Translations under genes and position numbers: made by a program
The notes under the pieces: model-generated
Told to the model about the DNA's origin: nothing
Seen by the model: only the letters and a program-made list of their open reading frames with translations
Databases searched by the model: none
Source: Fictibacillus norfolkensis
GTDB taxonomy: Bacteria > Bacillota > Bacilli > Bacillales > Fictibacillaceae
Direction of reading: 5' to 3'
DNA length: 55,384 nt
NCBI RefSeq assembly: GCF_014836645.1
Contig: NZ_JACSQM010000015.1
Location: forward strand, 1-55,384
In this document: piece after piece, positions 8,097 through 16,370 of the stretch
Layout of the letters: each line of letters starts with the position of its first letter
Numbering within the stretch: the stretch's first letter is position 1

Positions 8097-10037
8097 TTAA
8101 GCATTCTGAAGTTCTTCCCATTCTTCCATCAACGTTTCCATTTCTTCGTTCAAAGCATCTAGCTGAGATTGGAATTCTTGCGTCTTTTCATAATCTTGAA
8201 AGACTTCAGGTTTACAAAGTTCAGCTTCGGCCGAAGTGATTTTCGTTTCGAGTCCTTCAAGCAGACCCTCAATCTCCTCGATACGGCGCTGTCTTTTACG
8301 GTCCAGTTTCTTCGCTTCTTTATCGATCGAATTTTTCGCACCGTTTCCTTGGTTGGAAGAAGAGGTGTTAACCGCGTTCTCCGCTTTCTGGCGCGCGGCG
8401 ATTTCTTCCCGTGCTTTCATCTCATTTTTCTTTTCCGTGTAATAGTCGTAGTCACCTAGATACTCGGTCACCCCTGTTGGTGCAAGTTCAACGACCTTTG
8501 TGGCGATACGGTTGATGAAATAACGGTCATGCGATACGAAAAGAATCGTACCTGGATAGTGGATCAAAGCTTGTTCAAGGATTTCTTTGCTATCGAGATC
8601 CAGATGGTTCGTCGGCTCGTCCAGCAGAAGAAGGTTTCCTTTTTCCATCATAAGCTTCGCCAGGGCAAGACGAGCCTTCTGACCACCGCTCAGCTCTGTT
8701 ACAAGCTTTAGTACATCATCACCGCTAAACAGAAACTGTCCGAGAATCGAACGAATCTCTTTTTCCGTTTTTTCCGGATAATCATCCCATAGCTCGTTCA
8801 GTAGAGTCTTGCGGGAATGAAGATCTGCTTGTTCTTGATCATAGTGAGAAATCATAAGTCCACTGCCATAGCGTATATCGCCCGATATGAGCGGCAGCTG
8901 CTTACGTATCACTTTTAGTAAAGTCGATTTTCCGATTCCGTTCGGTCCAACGATCGCCACGCTGTCCTGGCGGTTTACCGCTACTGATACGTTCTTAAAT
9001 AGTGGCTCACCGTCTTCATACCCCGTGCTTACGTTCTCAAGCTTTAGCACATCGTTCCCACTTTGTCTCTCAATCTCAAAAGAAAAGCTAGCAGATTTTT
9101 CTGAACCAGCGGGACGCTCTTTTAATTCCATCTTCTCTAACTGTTTACGACGACTCTGTGCGCGTTTCGTAGTGGAAGCACGCACGATGTTACGCTGAAT
9201 AAAATCTTCTAACTTCGCAACCTGCTCTTGCTGCTTCTCAAACTCTTTCATCTCTTGAGCGAAGCGCTCCGCTTTTTGCTCGAGATAGCTAGAATAGTTA
9301 CCTGTGAAACGGTACGATCGTTTTCTCGAAACCTCATAAACCGTCGTTACGATCTTATCGAGGAAATACCGGTCATGGGAGACGATCAAGATGCCGCCAG
9401 GATAACTCTGCAAATATTGCTCGAGCCATGTTAGCGTTTTGATGTCTAAATGGTTCGTCGGCTCATCGAGAATAAGAAGATCTGGTTTTGTTAAAAGAAG
9501 CTTCGCGAGTGCGAGTCTCGTTTTTTGCCCACCACTCAATGTGTTGATCTTCGTATCGCGATCGAAATCGGCAAACTGAAAACCATGAAGCACCGTACGA
9601 ATCTCTGCTTCATACTGATAGCCGCCTTCATCTTTAAACGTAACTTGCAGCGCATCATAGTCTTTTAAAAGACGCTCATACTCCGCTTCATTCGCAATCA
9701 CTTCCGGATCTCCCATGCGCGCTTCCATCTCACGCAGCTTTTTCTCTTTTTTACGAAGGTCTTCAAACACAGAGAGCATCTCATTCCAGATCGATTCATC
9801 CGAATCCAGCCCAGCATCCTGTGCAAGATAACCAGTCTTCACGTCTTTCGGAATCATGACATGACCAGAATCATAGGAATACTCACCAGTAATCACGCGA
9901 AGCAGCGTAGATTTACCCGCACCGTTACGCCCAACAAGCGCGATCCGCTCGCCTTTCTGAACCTCTAGCTTTATATTCGATAAAATAACGTCAGCGCCAA
10001 ACGACTTCGTAACGTCCTGAACTTGTAAAATAATCAT
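8097..10037 (-). CDS. ydiF: ABC-F family ATPase (YdiF type)
   Basis: A 646-residue soluble protein with two ABC cassettes and no membrane domain. Walker A motifs are GRNGAGKSTLL (about residue 37) and GPNGIGKSTLL (about 365); signature motifs are LSGGQKTRLALAKL and LSGGQKARLALAKL, each followed by LLILDEPTNHLD or LLLLDEPTNHLD. A charged linker separates the cassettes and the C terminus is a coiled coil. ABC-F proteins act on ribosomes as translation factors or antibiotic-resistance proteins; the position next to tsaD matches B. subtilis ydiF, a housekeeping member. A role in drug resistance is not indicated. Confidence 0.93.
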   Translation of the reverse strand: MIILQVQDVTKSFGADVILSNIKLEVQKGERIALVGRNGAGKSTLLRVITGEYSYDSGHVMIPKDVKTGYLAQDAGLDSDESIWNEMLSVFEDLRKKEKKLREMEARMGDPEVIANEAEYERLLKDYDALQVTFKDEGGYQYEAEIRTVLHGFQFADFDRDTKINTLSGGQKTRLALAKLLLTKPDLLILDEPTNHLDIKTLTWLEQYLQSYPGGILIVSHDRYFLDKIVTTVYEVSRKRSYRFTGNYSSYLEQKAERFAQEMKEFEKQQEQVAKLEDFIQRNIVRASTTKRAQSRRKQLEKMELKERPAGSEKSASFSFEIERQSGNDVLKLENVSTGYEDGEPLFKNVSVAVNRQDSVAIVGPNGIGKSTLLKVIRKQLPLISGDIRYGSGLMISHYDQEQADLHSRKTLLNELWDDYPEKTEKEIRSILGQFLFSGDDVLKLVTELSGGQKARLALAKLMMEKGNLLLLDEPTNHLDLDSKEILEQALIHYPGTILFVSHDRYFINRIATKVVELAPTGVTEYLGDYDYYTEKKNEMKAREEIAARQKAENAVNTSSSNQGNGAKNSIDKEAKKLDRKRQRRIEEIEGLLEGLETKITSAEAELCKPEVFQDYEKTQEFQSQLDALNEEMETLMEEWEELQNA

Positions 10038-10139
10038 TGTGAATTCACCTCTATGGAAAACGGGTGGTGTTATTTATTTAATAGACTTATTTCAAAAGTG
10101 TGTTGCTTTTGAACAATGCTGAAAAATGCTTCATTGTAA

Positions 10140-10267
10140 GTTGGTTGGAGCGTAAGGCACGAGACTCCTGTGGGACAAGCGGTCAGGTGAGACCCTTAAT
10201 GGCGCAAAGCGGCAAGGGGCTCACCGCCTGCCCCACGGAAAGCGAAGTGCCTGGAGCGGAGAACAAC
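10140..10267. repeat. Dispersed repeat, copy 2 (inverted)
   Basis: The reverse complement of this 128-bp stretch aligns over its length with the repeat at 3833, including the central segment with TTAAGGGTCTCACCTGACCG and the terminal GTTG / CAAC ends. It fills much of the 420-bp gap between the ABC-F gene and moaC. Confidence 0.85.
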
Positions 10268-10457
10268 TACATCCATAAGCATGCATTTATACAATCAGCC
10301 TTTAAATAAACATTTAAACCCTGTCTAACTAGTAGTTTAGCGTAGTTTGGAGATTCGCGCCAACAAAGGGAATGTTCAACATTTTGCAATAATTACAAGT
10401 AAAATCTTAACGACAATAAAAGCGGTTTCGTGTATATTCATCATGAGGAGGGGTTAT

Positions 10458-10961
10458 ATGACAGAGTTTACCCATTTTAACGAAGAAGGCCGTGCACGCA
10501 TGGTTGATATTTCGGAAAAAGAAACATCTCACCGAACAGCCGTAGCGGTAAGCGGGGTAACGGTTTCTGAAGAAGTCTTCCTTAAGATCAAAGAAAACGG
10601 ATTTAAAAAAGGGGACGTTCTAGCCGTCGCGCAAATCGCTGGAATCATGGCTGCCAAAAAAACCTCTGACTGGATTCCGATGTGTCACCCGTTATCACTG
10701 ACAGGCGTTGATCTGTCTTTTTCATGGGATGAATTAGCGGACAGCATGTATAAACTTAACATCCAAGTTGAAGTGAAAACGAAAGGCAGCACCGGTGTAG
10801 AGATGGAGGCGTTAACAGCGGCTTCTGCAGCGGCATTGACCGTCTATGATATGTGTAAAGCAGCGGATAAGGGAATGGTGATCGGACCTACATACCTTCT
10901 GTCGAAAACTGGAGGCAAGAATGGGGACTTTCTACGTTCTTCAAGCCCTGACAAAATATGA
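10458..10961 (+). CDS. moaC: Cyclic pyranopterin monophosphate synthase
   Basis: A 167-residue enzyme of molybdenum cofactor biosynthesis that converts the MoaA product 3',8-cyclo-GTP to cyclic pyranopterin monophosphate. Signature segments are MVDISEKETSHRTAVA, KKTSDWIPMCHPL (about residues 66-78) and KGSTGVEMEALTAAS, followed by VYDMCKA. ATG 10458 with GAGGAGGGG upstream is the start; the frame is open further upstream without family similarity. It precedes rex by 45 nt, as in Bacillus (ydiG-ydiH). Confidence 0.95.
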   Translation: MTEFTHFNEEGRARMVDISEKETSHRTAVAVSGVTVSEEVFLKIKENGFKKGDVLAVAQIAGIMAAKKTSDWIPMCHPLSLTGVDLSFSWDELADSMYKLNIQVEVKTKGSTGVEMEALTAASAAALTVYDMCKAADKGMVIGPTYLLSKTGGKNGDFLRSSSPDKI

Positions 10962-11006
10962 TACAATAGGAATAGATAAGCTTTCTAAACTTGGAGGGCT
11001 CCAAAT

Positions 11007-11642
11007 ATGAACCAAGATCAGTTAAAAATACCACACGCAACAGCAAAACGGCTGCCCTTGTATTATCGTTTTTTGAAAAACTTATCATCTTCCGGTAAAC
11101 AAAGGGTGTCTTCTGCTGAATTAAGCGAAGCCGTTAAAGTAGATTCTGCAACAATCCGCAGAGATTTTTCTTACTTTGGCGCATTAGGCAAAAAAGGTTA
11201 TGGCTACAATGTTAATTATCTGCTGTCGTTCTTCGCAAAAACGTTGAATCAGGATGAAACGACAACCGTAGCGTTAATCGGAGTAGGTAACTTAGGCACT
11301 GCCTTTTTACATTACAATTTCACCAAAAATAACAATACAAAAATAGAAGTCGCTTTCGATGTAGACACAGCTAAAATCGGCAACGAAATTGCCGGAGTAC
11401 CGATCTATCACACAGAAGACATCGAGCAAGAGCTGAAGAACCGAGGCATCGATGTTGCGATCCTGACTGTTCCAGTAGGAGCCGCTCAACCGATCGCGGA
11501 TCAGTTAGAGCGCGCAGGTGTAACAGGCATCTTAAATTTCACACCGGCACGATTGACCGTCTCACCAAAGATTCGTGTCCATCACATCGATTTAGCTGTT
11601 GAATTGCAATCGCTTGTTTATTTTATGAAAAACTATTCTTAA
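11007..11642 (+). CDS. rex: Redox-sensing transcriptional repressor Rex
   Basis: A 211-residue dimeric repressor that senses the NADH/NAD+ ratio and controls fermentation and anaerobic respiration genes. It has an N-terminal winged helix (LPLYYRFLKNL, then VDSATIRRDFSYFGALGKKGYGY) and a Rossmann domain with GVGNLGTAFL at about residue 91. The start follows GGAGGG. No Rex operator was recognised near this gene, so autoregulation is not evident. Confidence 0.95.
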   Translation: MNQDQLKIPHATAKRLPLYYRFLKNLSSSGKQRVSSAELSEAVKVDSATIRRDFSYFGALGKKGYGYNVNYLLSFFAKTLNQDETTTVALIGVGNLGTAFLHYNFTKNNNTKIEVAFDVDTAKIGNEIAGVPIYHTEDIEQELKNRGIDVAILTVPVGAAQPIADQLERAGVTGILNFTPARLTVSPKIRVHHIDLAVELQSLVYFMKNYS

Positions 11643-11660
11643 AACAAGGAGGTAATCGTT

Positions 11661-11843
11661 ATGTTAGGACCAGGAAGTATCGCGGTAATCGGACTTGCAG
11701 CTCTTGTTATGTTTGGACCGAAAAAATTGCCTGAGCTAGGAAAGGCAGCAGGTAAAACGCTTCGCGAGTTCAAGAATGCAACAAAAGGCATGATGGACGA
11801 AGAAGATGACAGCAAAAAGGAACGCGAACAACTGAAGAAGTAA
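11661..11843 (+). CDS. tatA: Twin-arginine translocase subunit TatA
   Basis: A 60-residue membrane protein with one N-terminal helix (SIAVIGLAALVMF), the FGPKKLPELG hinge and an amphipathic helix, then an acidic and lysine-rich tail. It oligomerises to form the Tat export pore for folded proteins together with TatC. It corresponds to B. subtilis tatAy by position. It is preceded by AAGGAGG and lies 12 nt before tatC. Confidence 0.94.
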   Translation: MLGPGSIAVIGLAALVMFGPKKLPELGKAAGKTLREFKNATKGMMDEEDDSKKEREQLKK

Positions 11844-11855
11844 GGATGTTTGTCT

Positions 11856-12638
11856 ATGACCTCTGAAAAAAATATGTCGCTATACGGTCACATTGGCGAA
11901 TTACGAAAGCGCATCATGTGGGCGATCCTAGCTTTCTTCGTATTCTTGATCGCTGGATTTTTCTTAGCCAAGCCCGTGATCGTATATCTGCAAAGTGATC
12001 CAATTGCAAAGAACATTCAGATGAACGCTTTTCATCTAACCGATCCACTGAACGTGTACATGACGTTTGCCTTCTTCATCGGCCTCGTCCTATCCGCACC
12101 AGTGGTGTTGTACCAACTCTGGGCATTCATCAGCCCAGGTCTTTATGAGAACGAACGAAAAGTAACGCTCATGTACATCCCGATCGCATTCGTGCTCTTC
12201 TTAACGGGACTCGCATTTTCGTACTTTATTCTTTTTCCGTTCGTCGTCAGCTTTATGGGAAATGTCGCCGTGGCACTAAGTGTAGAAGGAGAATACGGAA
12301 TTCAGGAATACTTTTCATTCCTATTCAACATCACACTGCCGTTCGGACTGTTGTTCCAGTTCCCGGTCTTGATCATGTTTCTGACTCGACTCGGAATCGT
12401 AACACCTGATTTCCTAAAGAGCATACGAAAAGTAGCTTACTTCGGGATCTTAGTAGTAGCGGGATTGATTACACCGCCAGAGCTGCTGTCTCACTTGATG
12501 GTTACGTTCCCGCTTATCCTGTTATACGAAATCAGCATCATCATTTCGAAGGCAGCTTATAAAAAACGAATGAGAGCCGAAGTCGAAGCACTCGTAAAAG
12601 AACGAGAAGCCCAGGCAGAAGCTATGTATCATGATTAA
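11856..12638 (+). CDS. tatC: Twin-arginine translocase subunit TatC
   Basis: A 260-residue integral membrane protein with six helices and the receptor for twin-arginine signal peptides. The cytosolic N terminus MSLYGHIGELRKRI and the FISPGLYENERK loop are family hallmarks. I use ATG 11856, after AAGGATG; TTG 11850 is in frame and possible. A terminator follows directly. Confidence 0.94.
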   Translation: MTSEKNMSLYGHIGELRKRIMWAILAFFVFLIAGFFLAKPVIVYLQSDPIAKNIQMNAFHLTDPLNVYMTFAFFIGLVLSAPVVLYQLWAFISPGLYENERKVTLMYIPIAFVLFLTGLAFSYFILFPFVVSFMGNVAVALSVEGEYGIQEYFSFLFNITLPFGLLFQFPVLIMFLTRLGIVTPDFLKSIRKVAYFGILVVAGLITPPELLSHLMVTFPLILLYEISIIISKAAYKKRMRAEVEALVKEREAQAEAMYHD

Positions 12639-12640
12639 GA

Positions 12641-12674
12641 AGAGGATGACTCCACGCGGGTAATCCTCTTTTTT
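12641..12674 (+). terminator. Terminator of tatAC
   Basis: Arms AGAGGAT (12641-12647) / ATCCTCT (12663-12669), followed by TTTTT. Confidence 0.8.
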
Positions 12675-12712
12675 GTGTGGTTGGATTGAAGCTGCGGTAT
12701 GGGAGAGTGGGA

Positions 12713-12807
12713 GTGGACAGTAAAAATGGCGAAGTGGACAGTATTTCATCGAAAGTGGACAGTAAAACTCAAAAAGTGGACAGTATTTTCGTGGAAGCCG
12801 ACAGTAA
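12713..12807. repeat. 21-bp period array C (5 units)
   Basis: The core GTGGACAGTA begins at 12713, 12734, 12755 and 12776, and a variant GCCGACAGTA begins at 12797, giving an exact 21-bp period. The 11 bases between cores vary. One frame reads as a heptad starting WTV, and several frames on both strands stay open, but none has a start context. It faces array D across a 7-bp inverted repeat AGGTGGC (12818-12824) / GCCACCT (12842-12848). Confidence 0.88.
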
Positions 12808-12887
12808 GCATCGTTAGAGGTGGCTTGCGGCCTATTCAGGTGCCACCTAAAGTACTGAAACAGCCTTCGTTTTGGTGTAGGTGATGA

Positions 12888-12982
12888 TAATCTGTCGGAT
12901 TCGAAGACTAATCTGTCCGATTGGCCGTATAATCTGTCCAATCCCCAACATAATCTGTCCATTTCAGCCAATAATCTGTCCA
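12888..12982. repeat. 21-bp period array D (5 units, inverted to C)
   Basis: TAATCTGTCC (first unit ending CG) begins at 12888, 12909, 12930, 12951 and 12972, again exactly 21 bp apart. Its reverse complement contains GGACAGATTA, sharing the GGACAG core of array C, so C and D are inverted arrays of one family around an 80-bp centre. Confidence 0.88.
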
Positions 12983-13037
12983 ATCCCACCTCCGCCACTG
13001 GCCAACCTCACAAAGCATCACCAAAATCCAACACAAA

Positions 13038-13068
13038 CAAAAAAACTGCCTCCAATAAGAAGCAGTTT
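13038..13068 (-). terminator. Terminator of ydiL-ydiK
   Basis: Arms AAACTGC (13043-13049) / GCAGTTT (13062-13068), followed on the minus strand by a T-run. Confidence 0.75.
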
Positions 13069-13075
13069 CCCCATA

Positions 13076-13279
13076 TTATTTCTTCTTTTTTCTTTTTAAA
13101 TGGTTGTTTAATGCGAAATAGCGGATGGCATTGGCGTAATCGAAGGTTGCTACGACCATCGTGATGATCGTCCAGAAGCTTGTCATGCCGTACTCGCTAG
13201 CGTAATGAACGGCTAAGTAAGTAAAGACGACTCCGATCCCTAGATATAAAAATGCCATAAACAGTGGTGATGTCTTCAT
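13076..13279 (-). CDS. ydiK: YdiK-like small membrane protein (DUF4305)
   Basis: A 67-residue protein with two hydrophobic helices (about 8-25 and 32-50) and a basic tail ending in lysines. Its size, sequence character and place between tatC and ydiL/groES match B. subtilis YdiK, of unknown function. It overlaps the upstream ydiL gene by 4 nt (ATGA), so the two are co-translated. Confidence 0.8.
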   Translation of the reverse strand: MKTSPLFMAFLYLGIGVVFTYLAVHYASEYGMTSFWTIITMVVATFDYANAIRYFALNNHLKRKKKK

Positions 13280-13989
13280 AATAGTCCTCCAATAATCAAT
13301 TGCGCTGTTTCTAGCTGTTGTTCCATTTCTTTGATTTTATCGGCAAATAATACTTGAACGATCAAAACGAGCGTGTTCATGGCAACGTGTGCCGCGATCG
13401 GTACGATCAGGCGTTGCGTTCGAACATACAGAAAAGCGAACGTGAAGCCCATAGCCGTATAGATTAATAAGTGTGTGAAGTCCGCATGAACAGCAGCAAA
13501 GATTAAAGAACTGATCAAAGCAGAGATAAAGAAATTAAAGCGTTTATGAAGAGAGCCGAAAATAATCTTTCGGAAGATGATCTCTTCTAGTATTGGCCCA
13601 ACGATGGCCGTTACAATCATAAAATATTTAACGTTTTTCACGATCTCAACAAGTTGCTTCGTGTTTTCCGATCCAGGTTGAATGCCAAAAAGTTTCATCT
13701 CGATCATGCTCGCGATAATTTGAGCGGCGTACGCCATGAAAATACCGATGATCGACCATAGAACAGCAGAGCCTTTTGAGACGCGCTTAGAGTTTCGGTG
13801 GCGTTCTCTCATTTCAGGGATCAGCATGTAAAGGATAATAACAAGAGCCGCGATAAAGCTGAACGTTCCCCACATTCCAAAAAGTTGATTTCTAGGAACA
13901 CCAAGTTCATTTAACAGTGGAATCCCAATGTAACCTGAGAATTGCATCACGATATATATGAAGATGATCCACCAATATTTTTTCTTCAA
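13276..13989 (-). CDS. ydiL: CPBP-family intramembrane glutamic protease (YdiL-like)
   Basis: A 237-residue membrane protein of the CAAX protease and bacteriocin-processing family, with about eight hydrophobic segments. The catalytic motif EEIIFR (EExxxR) is at about residues 136-141, followed by the FAAVHADFTH and PIAAHVAMN motifs that complete the active site. B. subtilis YdiL is in the same position. Its substrate is unknown. Divergent from groES. Confidence 0.88.
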   Translation of the reverse strand: MKKKYWWIIFIYIVMQFSGYIGIPLLNELGVPRNQLFGMWGTFSFIAALVIILYMLIPEMRERHRNSKRVSKGSAVLWSIIGIFMAYAAQIIASMIEMKLFGIQPGSENTKQLVEIVKNVKYFMIVTAIVGPILEEIIFRKIIFGSLHKRFNFFISALISSLIFAAVHADFTHLLIYTAMGFTFAFLYVRTQRLIVPIAAHVAMNTLVLIVQVLFADKIKEMEQQLETAQLIIGGLL

Positions 13990-14171
13990 ATTACCTTCTC
14001 CTTTACGTACAGCCCTAAAAATAATTACGTTTCATACCTCTTTATATGCTTACCCATTTTAACATAGAATAGGCAGGGCTCGCGAGGATATCGAATTTGA
14101 GGGTAATTCGATTTATATTTAGATTTCTCACTTGCAAAATTTTTTAGTTTTATTTATTATTAGAAATGGAG

Positions 14172-14198
14172 TTAGCACTCACTAACAAAGAGTGCTAA
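14172..14198. promoter_or_regulatory. CIRCE operator (HrcA site)
   Basis: A perfect inverted repeat TTAGCACTC-N9-GAGTGCTAA, 38 bp ahead of the groES start. It is the binding site of the heat-shock repressor HrcA. An A/T-rich promoter lies just upstream. Confidence 0.97.
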
Positions 14199-14235
14199 TA
14201 AGAAATCTTTTAACTATTTAAGGAGGGTGTTTCAC

Positions 14236-14520
14236 TTGTTAAAGCCACTAGGTGACCGTATTATTATTGAGCTTGTAGAAGGTGAGGAAAAAACTGCAAG
14301 CGGCATTGTATTGCCAGATTCAGCAAAAGAAAAGCCTCAAGAAGGAAAAGTTGTTGCTGTAGGTACAGGTCGTGTAACGGATAACGGCGAGCGTATCTCT
14401 TTAGAAGTTTCTGAAGGCAACACGATTATTTTCTCAAAATACGCAGGTACAGAAGTTAAGTACCAAGGTAAAGAATTCTTGATTCTTCGTGAGTCTGACG
14501 TTTTAGCGATCGTAGGCTAA
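14236..14520 (+). CDS. groES: Co-chaperonin GroES
   Basis: A 94-residue subunit of the heptameric lid of the GroEL chamber. It starts LKPLGDRIIIELVEGEEKT and has the mobile loop around KTASGIVLPDSAKEKPQEG, then IIFSKYAGTEVKYQGKE. I use the TTG at 14236, since family members begin MLKPLGDR and AAGGAGGG is correctly spaced; the GTG at 14227 is too close to that site. Confidence 0.96.
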   Translation: MLKPLGDRIIIELVEGEEKTASGIVLPDSAKEKPQEGKVVAVGTGRVTDNGERISLEVSEGNTIIFSKYAGTEVKYQGKEFLILRESDVLAIVG

Positions 14521-14621
14521 ACGTTAGGTAACTGGGAAGCTTCAATGTTTTGAAGCTACATAAATCAAAATTAAAGCATATGTAAGTCACTAACTTTTAA
14601 AATTAATGGGAGGGTTTTTAC

Positions 14622-16259
14622 ATGGCTAAAGATATTAAATTTAGTGAAGACGCACGCCGCTCGATGCTTCGTGGTGTTGATGCACTAGCAAACGCTGTAA
14701 AAGTAACACTTGGACCAAAAGGACGTAACGTTGTGCTTGAGAAGAAATTCGGTTCTCCTCTAATCACAAACGACGGTGTTACAATCGCAAAAGAAATCGA
14801 GCTTGAAGATGCATTCGAAAACATGGGTGCTAAGCTTGTAGCTGAAGTTGCGAGCAAAACGAACGACGTAGCAGGAGACGGAACAACAACTGCAACAGTT
14901 CTTGCTCAAGCGATGATTCGTGAAGGATTAAAGAACGTAACAAGCGGAGCAAACCCAATGGTACTTCGTAAAGGGATCGAAAAAGCAACGGCTGCTGCTG
15001 TTCAAGAACTAAAAGCGATCTCTAAACCAATCGAAGGCAAAGAGTCTATCGCACAAGTTGCGGCGATCTCTGCAGCTGACGAAGAAGTAGGACAATTGAT
15101 TGCTGAAGCGATGGAGCGCGTTGGAAACGACGGCGTTATCACGATCGAAGAATCAAAAGGATTCACAACAGAGCTTGAAGTGGTTGAAGGTATGCAGTTC
15201 GACCGCGGATACGCATCTCCATACATGGTAACAAACTCTGACAAGATGGAAGCAGAGCTTGAGAACCCGTACATCCTTATCACAGATAAGAAGATTACGA
15301 ACATCCAAGAAATCCTTCCAGTTCTAGAGCAAGTTGTACAACAAGGGAAATCTCTATTGTTGATCGCTGAAGACGTTGAAGGTGAAGCACTTGCTACATT
15401 AGTAGTTAACAAGCTTCGCGGAACATTCAATGCAGTAGCTGTTAAAGCTCCTGGATTCGGTGACCGCCGTAAAGCAATGCTAGAAGACATCGCGGTACTA
15501 ACTGGCGGTGAAGTGATTACAGAAGAGCTAGGTCTTGATCTGAAGACTGCGAACATCACGCAGCTTGGTACAGCTTCTAAAGTTGTGGTTACAAAAGAAA
15601 ACACAACTATCGTAGAAGGTGCTGGAGAATCTTCTAAGATCGCAGCTCGTGTTAACCAAATCAAAGCACAACTCGAAGAAACAACTTCTGAGTTCGATAA
15701 AGAAAAATTACAAGAACGCCTAGCGAAATTAGCGGGTGGAGTAGCCGTAATCAAAGTTGGTGCAGCTACAGAAACTGAGCTTAAAGAGCGCAAACTTCGT
15801 ATCGAAGACGCACTTAACTCAACGCGTGCAGCAGTTGAAGAGGGTATCGTATCCGGTGGTGGTACAGCTCTAGTTAACGTGCTAAAAGCGATCGCTCAAG
15901 TAGAAGCGACTGGCGACGAGTTAACAGGTGTGAAACTAGTACTTCGTGCATTAGAAGAGCCAGTTCGTCAAATCGCACACAACGCAGGTCTTGAAGGATC
16001 TGTAGTGGTTGAGCGTCTGAAGAACGAAGAAATCGGAATCGGCTTCAACGCTGCAACGGGCGAGTGGGTAAACATGTTTGAATCTGGAATCGTTGACCCA
16101 ACAAAAGTTACACGTTCAGCTCTACAAAACGCAGCATCCGTATCTGCTATGTTCCTAACAACAGAAGCAGTAATCGCGGATAAGCCAGAAGAAAACGCTG
16201 GCGGCGGAATGCCTGACATGTCCGGAATGGGCATGGGTGGAATGGGCGGCATGATGTAA
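14622..16259 (+). CDS. groEL: Chaperonin GroEL
   Basis: A 545-residue chaperonin that folds proteins in a double-ring chamber with GroES. ATP-site motifs VTLGPKGRNVVLEKKFG and GDGTTTATVLA are present, and the C terminus has the usual Gly-Met repeats (GMGGMGGMM). Strong codon bias toward host-preferred codons contrasts with the A/T-rich genes that follow. The last 20 coding bases, including the stop codon, form the left attachment site of the mobile element downstream; integration leaves the protein intact. Confidence 0.98.
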   Translation: MAKDIKFSEDARRSMLRGVDALANAVKVTLGPKGRNVVLEKKFGSPLITNDGVTIAKEIELEDAFENMGAKLVAEVASKTNDVAGDGTTTATVLAQAMIREGLKNVTSGANPMVLRKGIEKATAAAVQELKAISKPIEGKESIAQVAAISAADEEVGQLIAEAMERVGNDGVITIEESKGFTTELEVVEGMQFDRGYASPYMVTNSDKMEAELENPYILITDKKITNIQEILPVLEQVVQQGKSLLLIAEDVEGEALATLVVNKLRGTFNAVAVKAPGFGDRRKAMLEDIAVLTGGEVITEELGLDLKTANITQLGTASKVVVTKENTTIVEGAGESSKIAARVNQIKAQLEETTSEFDKEKLQERLAKLAGGVAVIKVGAATETELKERKLRIEDALNSTRAAVEEGIVSGGGTALVNVLKAIAQVEATGDELTGVKLVLRALEEPVRQIAHNAGLEGSVVVERLKNEEIGIGFNAATGEWVNMFESGIVDPTKVTRSALQNAASVSAMFLTTEAVIADKPEENAGGGMPDMSGMGMGGMGGMM

Positions 16260-16261
16260 TT
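16240..16261 (+). repeat. attL core (22-bp direct repeat in groEL 3' end)
   Basis: GAATGGGCGGCATGATGTAATT at 16240-16261 is repeated exactly at 32239-32260, where it has no coding role. The repeat covers codons for the last residues and the stop of groEL, as expected when a tyrosine recombinase integrates in a conserved gene end and restores it. Confidence 0.93.
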
Positions 16262-16263
16262 AG

Positions 16264-16280
16264 GGTCTAGAAACCCTTTT
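16264..16280 (+). terminator. Possible weak terminator just inside element
   Basis: GGGT and ACCC arms around CTAGAA, followed by TTTT, lie immediately after the groEL stop but inside the element, so after integration the element supplies any transcription stop for groEL. Confidence 0.4.
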
Positions 16281-16312
16281 ATATCAACGTTTCAATAAGA
16301 TTTTAATTTGTA

Positions 16313-16332
16313 TTGTCCGCGGATTTGTCCGC
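16313..16332. promoter_or_regulatory. Left arm-type direct repeats
   Basis: TTGTCCGC occurs at 16313-16320 and 16325-16332, 12 bp apart. The same octamer with the same 12-bp spacing occurs three times near the right end (32106, 32118, 32130). They are likely arm-binding sites of the integrase or excisionase; this is inference from position. Confidence 0.65.
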
Positions 16333-16370
16333 GTGAGGTTTGAAAAGACATTAAATAAAAGAAAAACCGC

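Noticed and set aside
12713..12982. CRISPR array
   Set aside because: Unit length of 21 bp with a 10-bp core is too short, fillers are about 11 bp and no cas genes are near.
12522..13099. Heptad-repeat ORFs on both strands across the 21-bp arrays
   Set aside because: Any array with a 21-bp period yields open heptad frames in several frames; there are no good start sites and one overlaps tatC. I treat the DNA repeat as primary.
14618..16252. Long minus-strand ORFs opposite groEL
   Set aside because: Shadow frames caused by strong codon bias of groEL; no ribosome binding sites.
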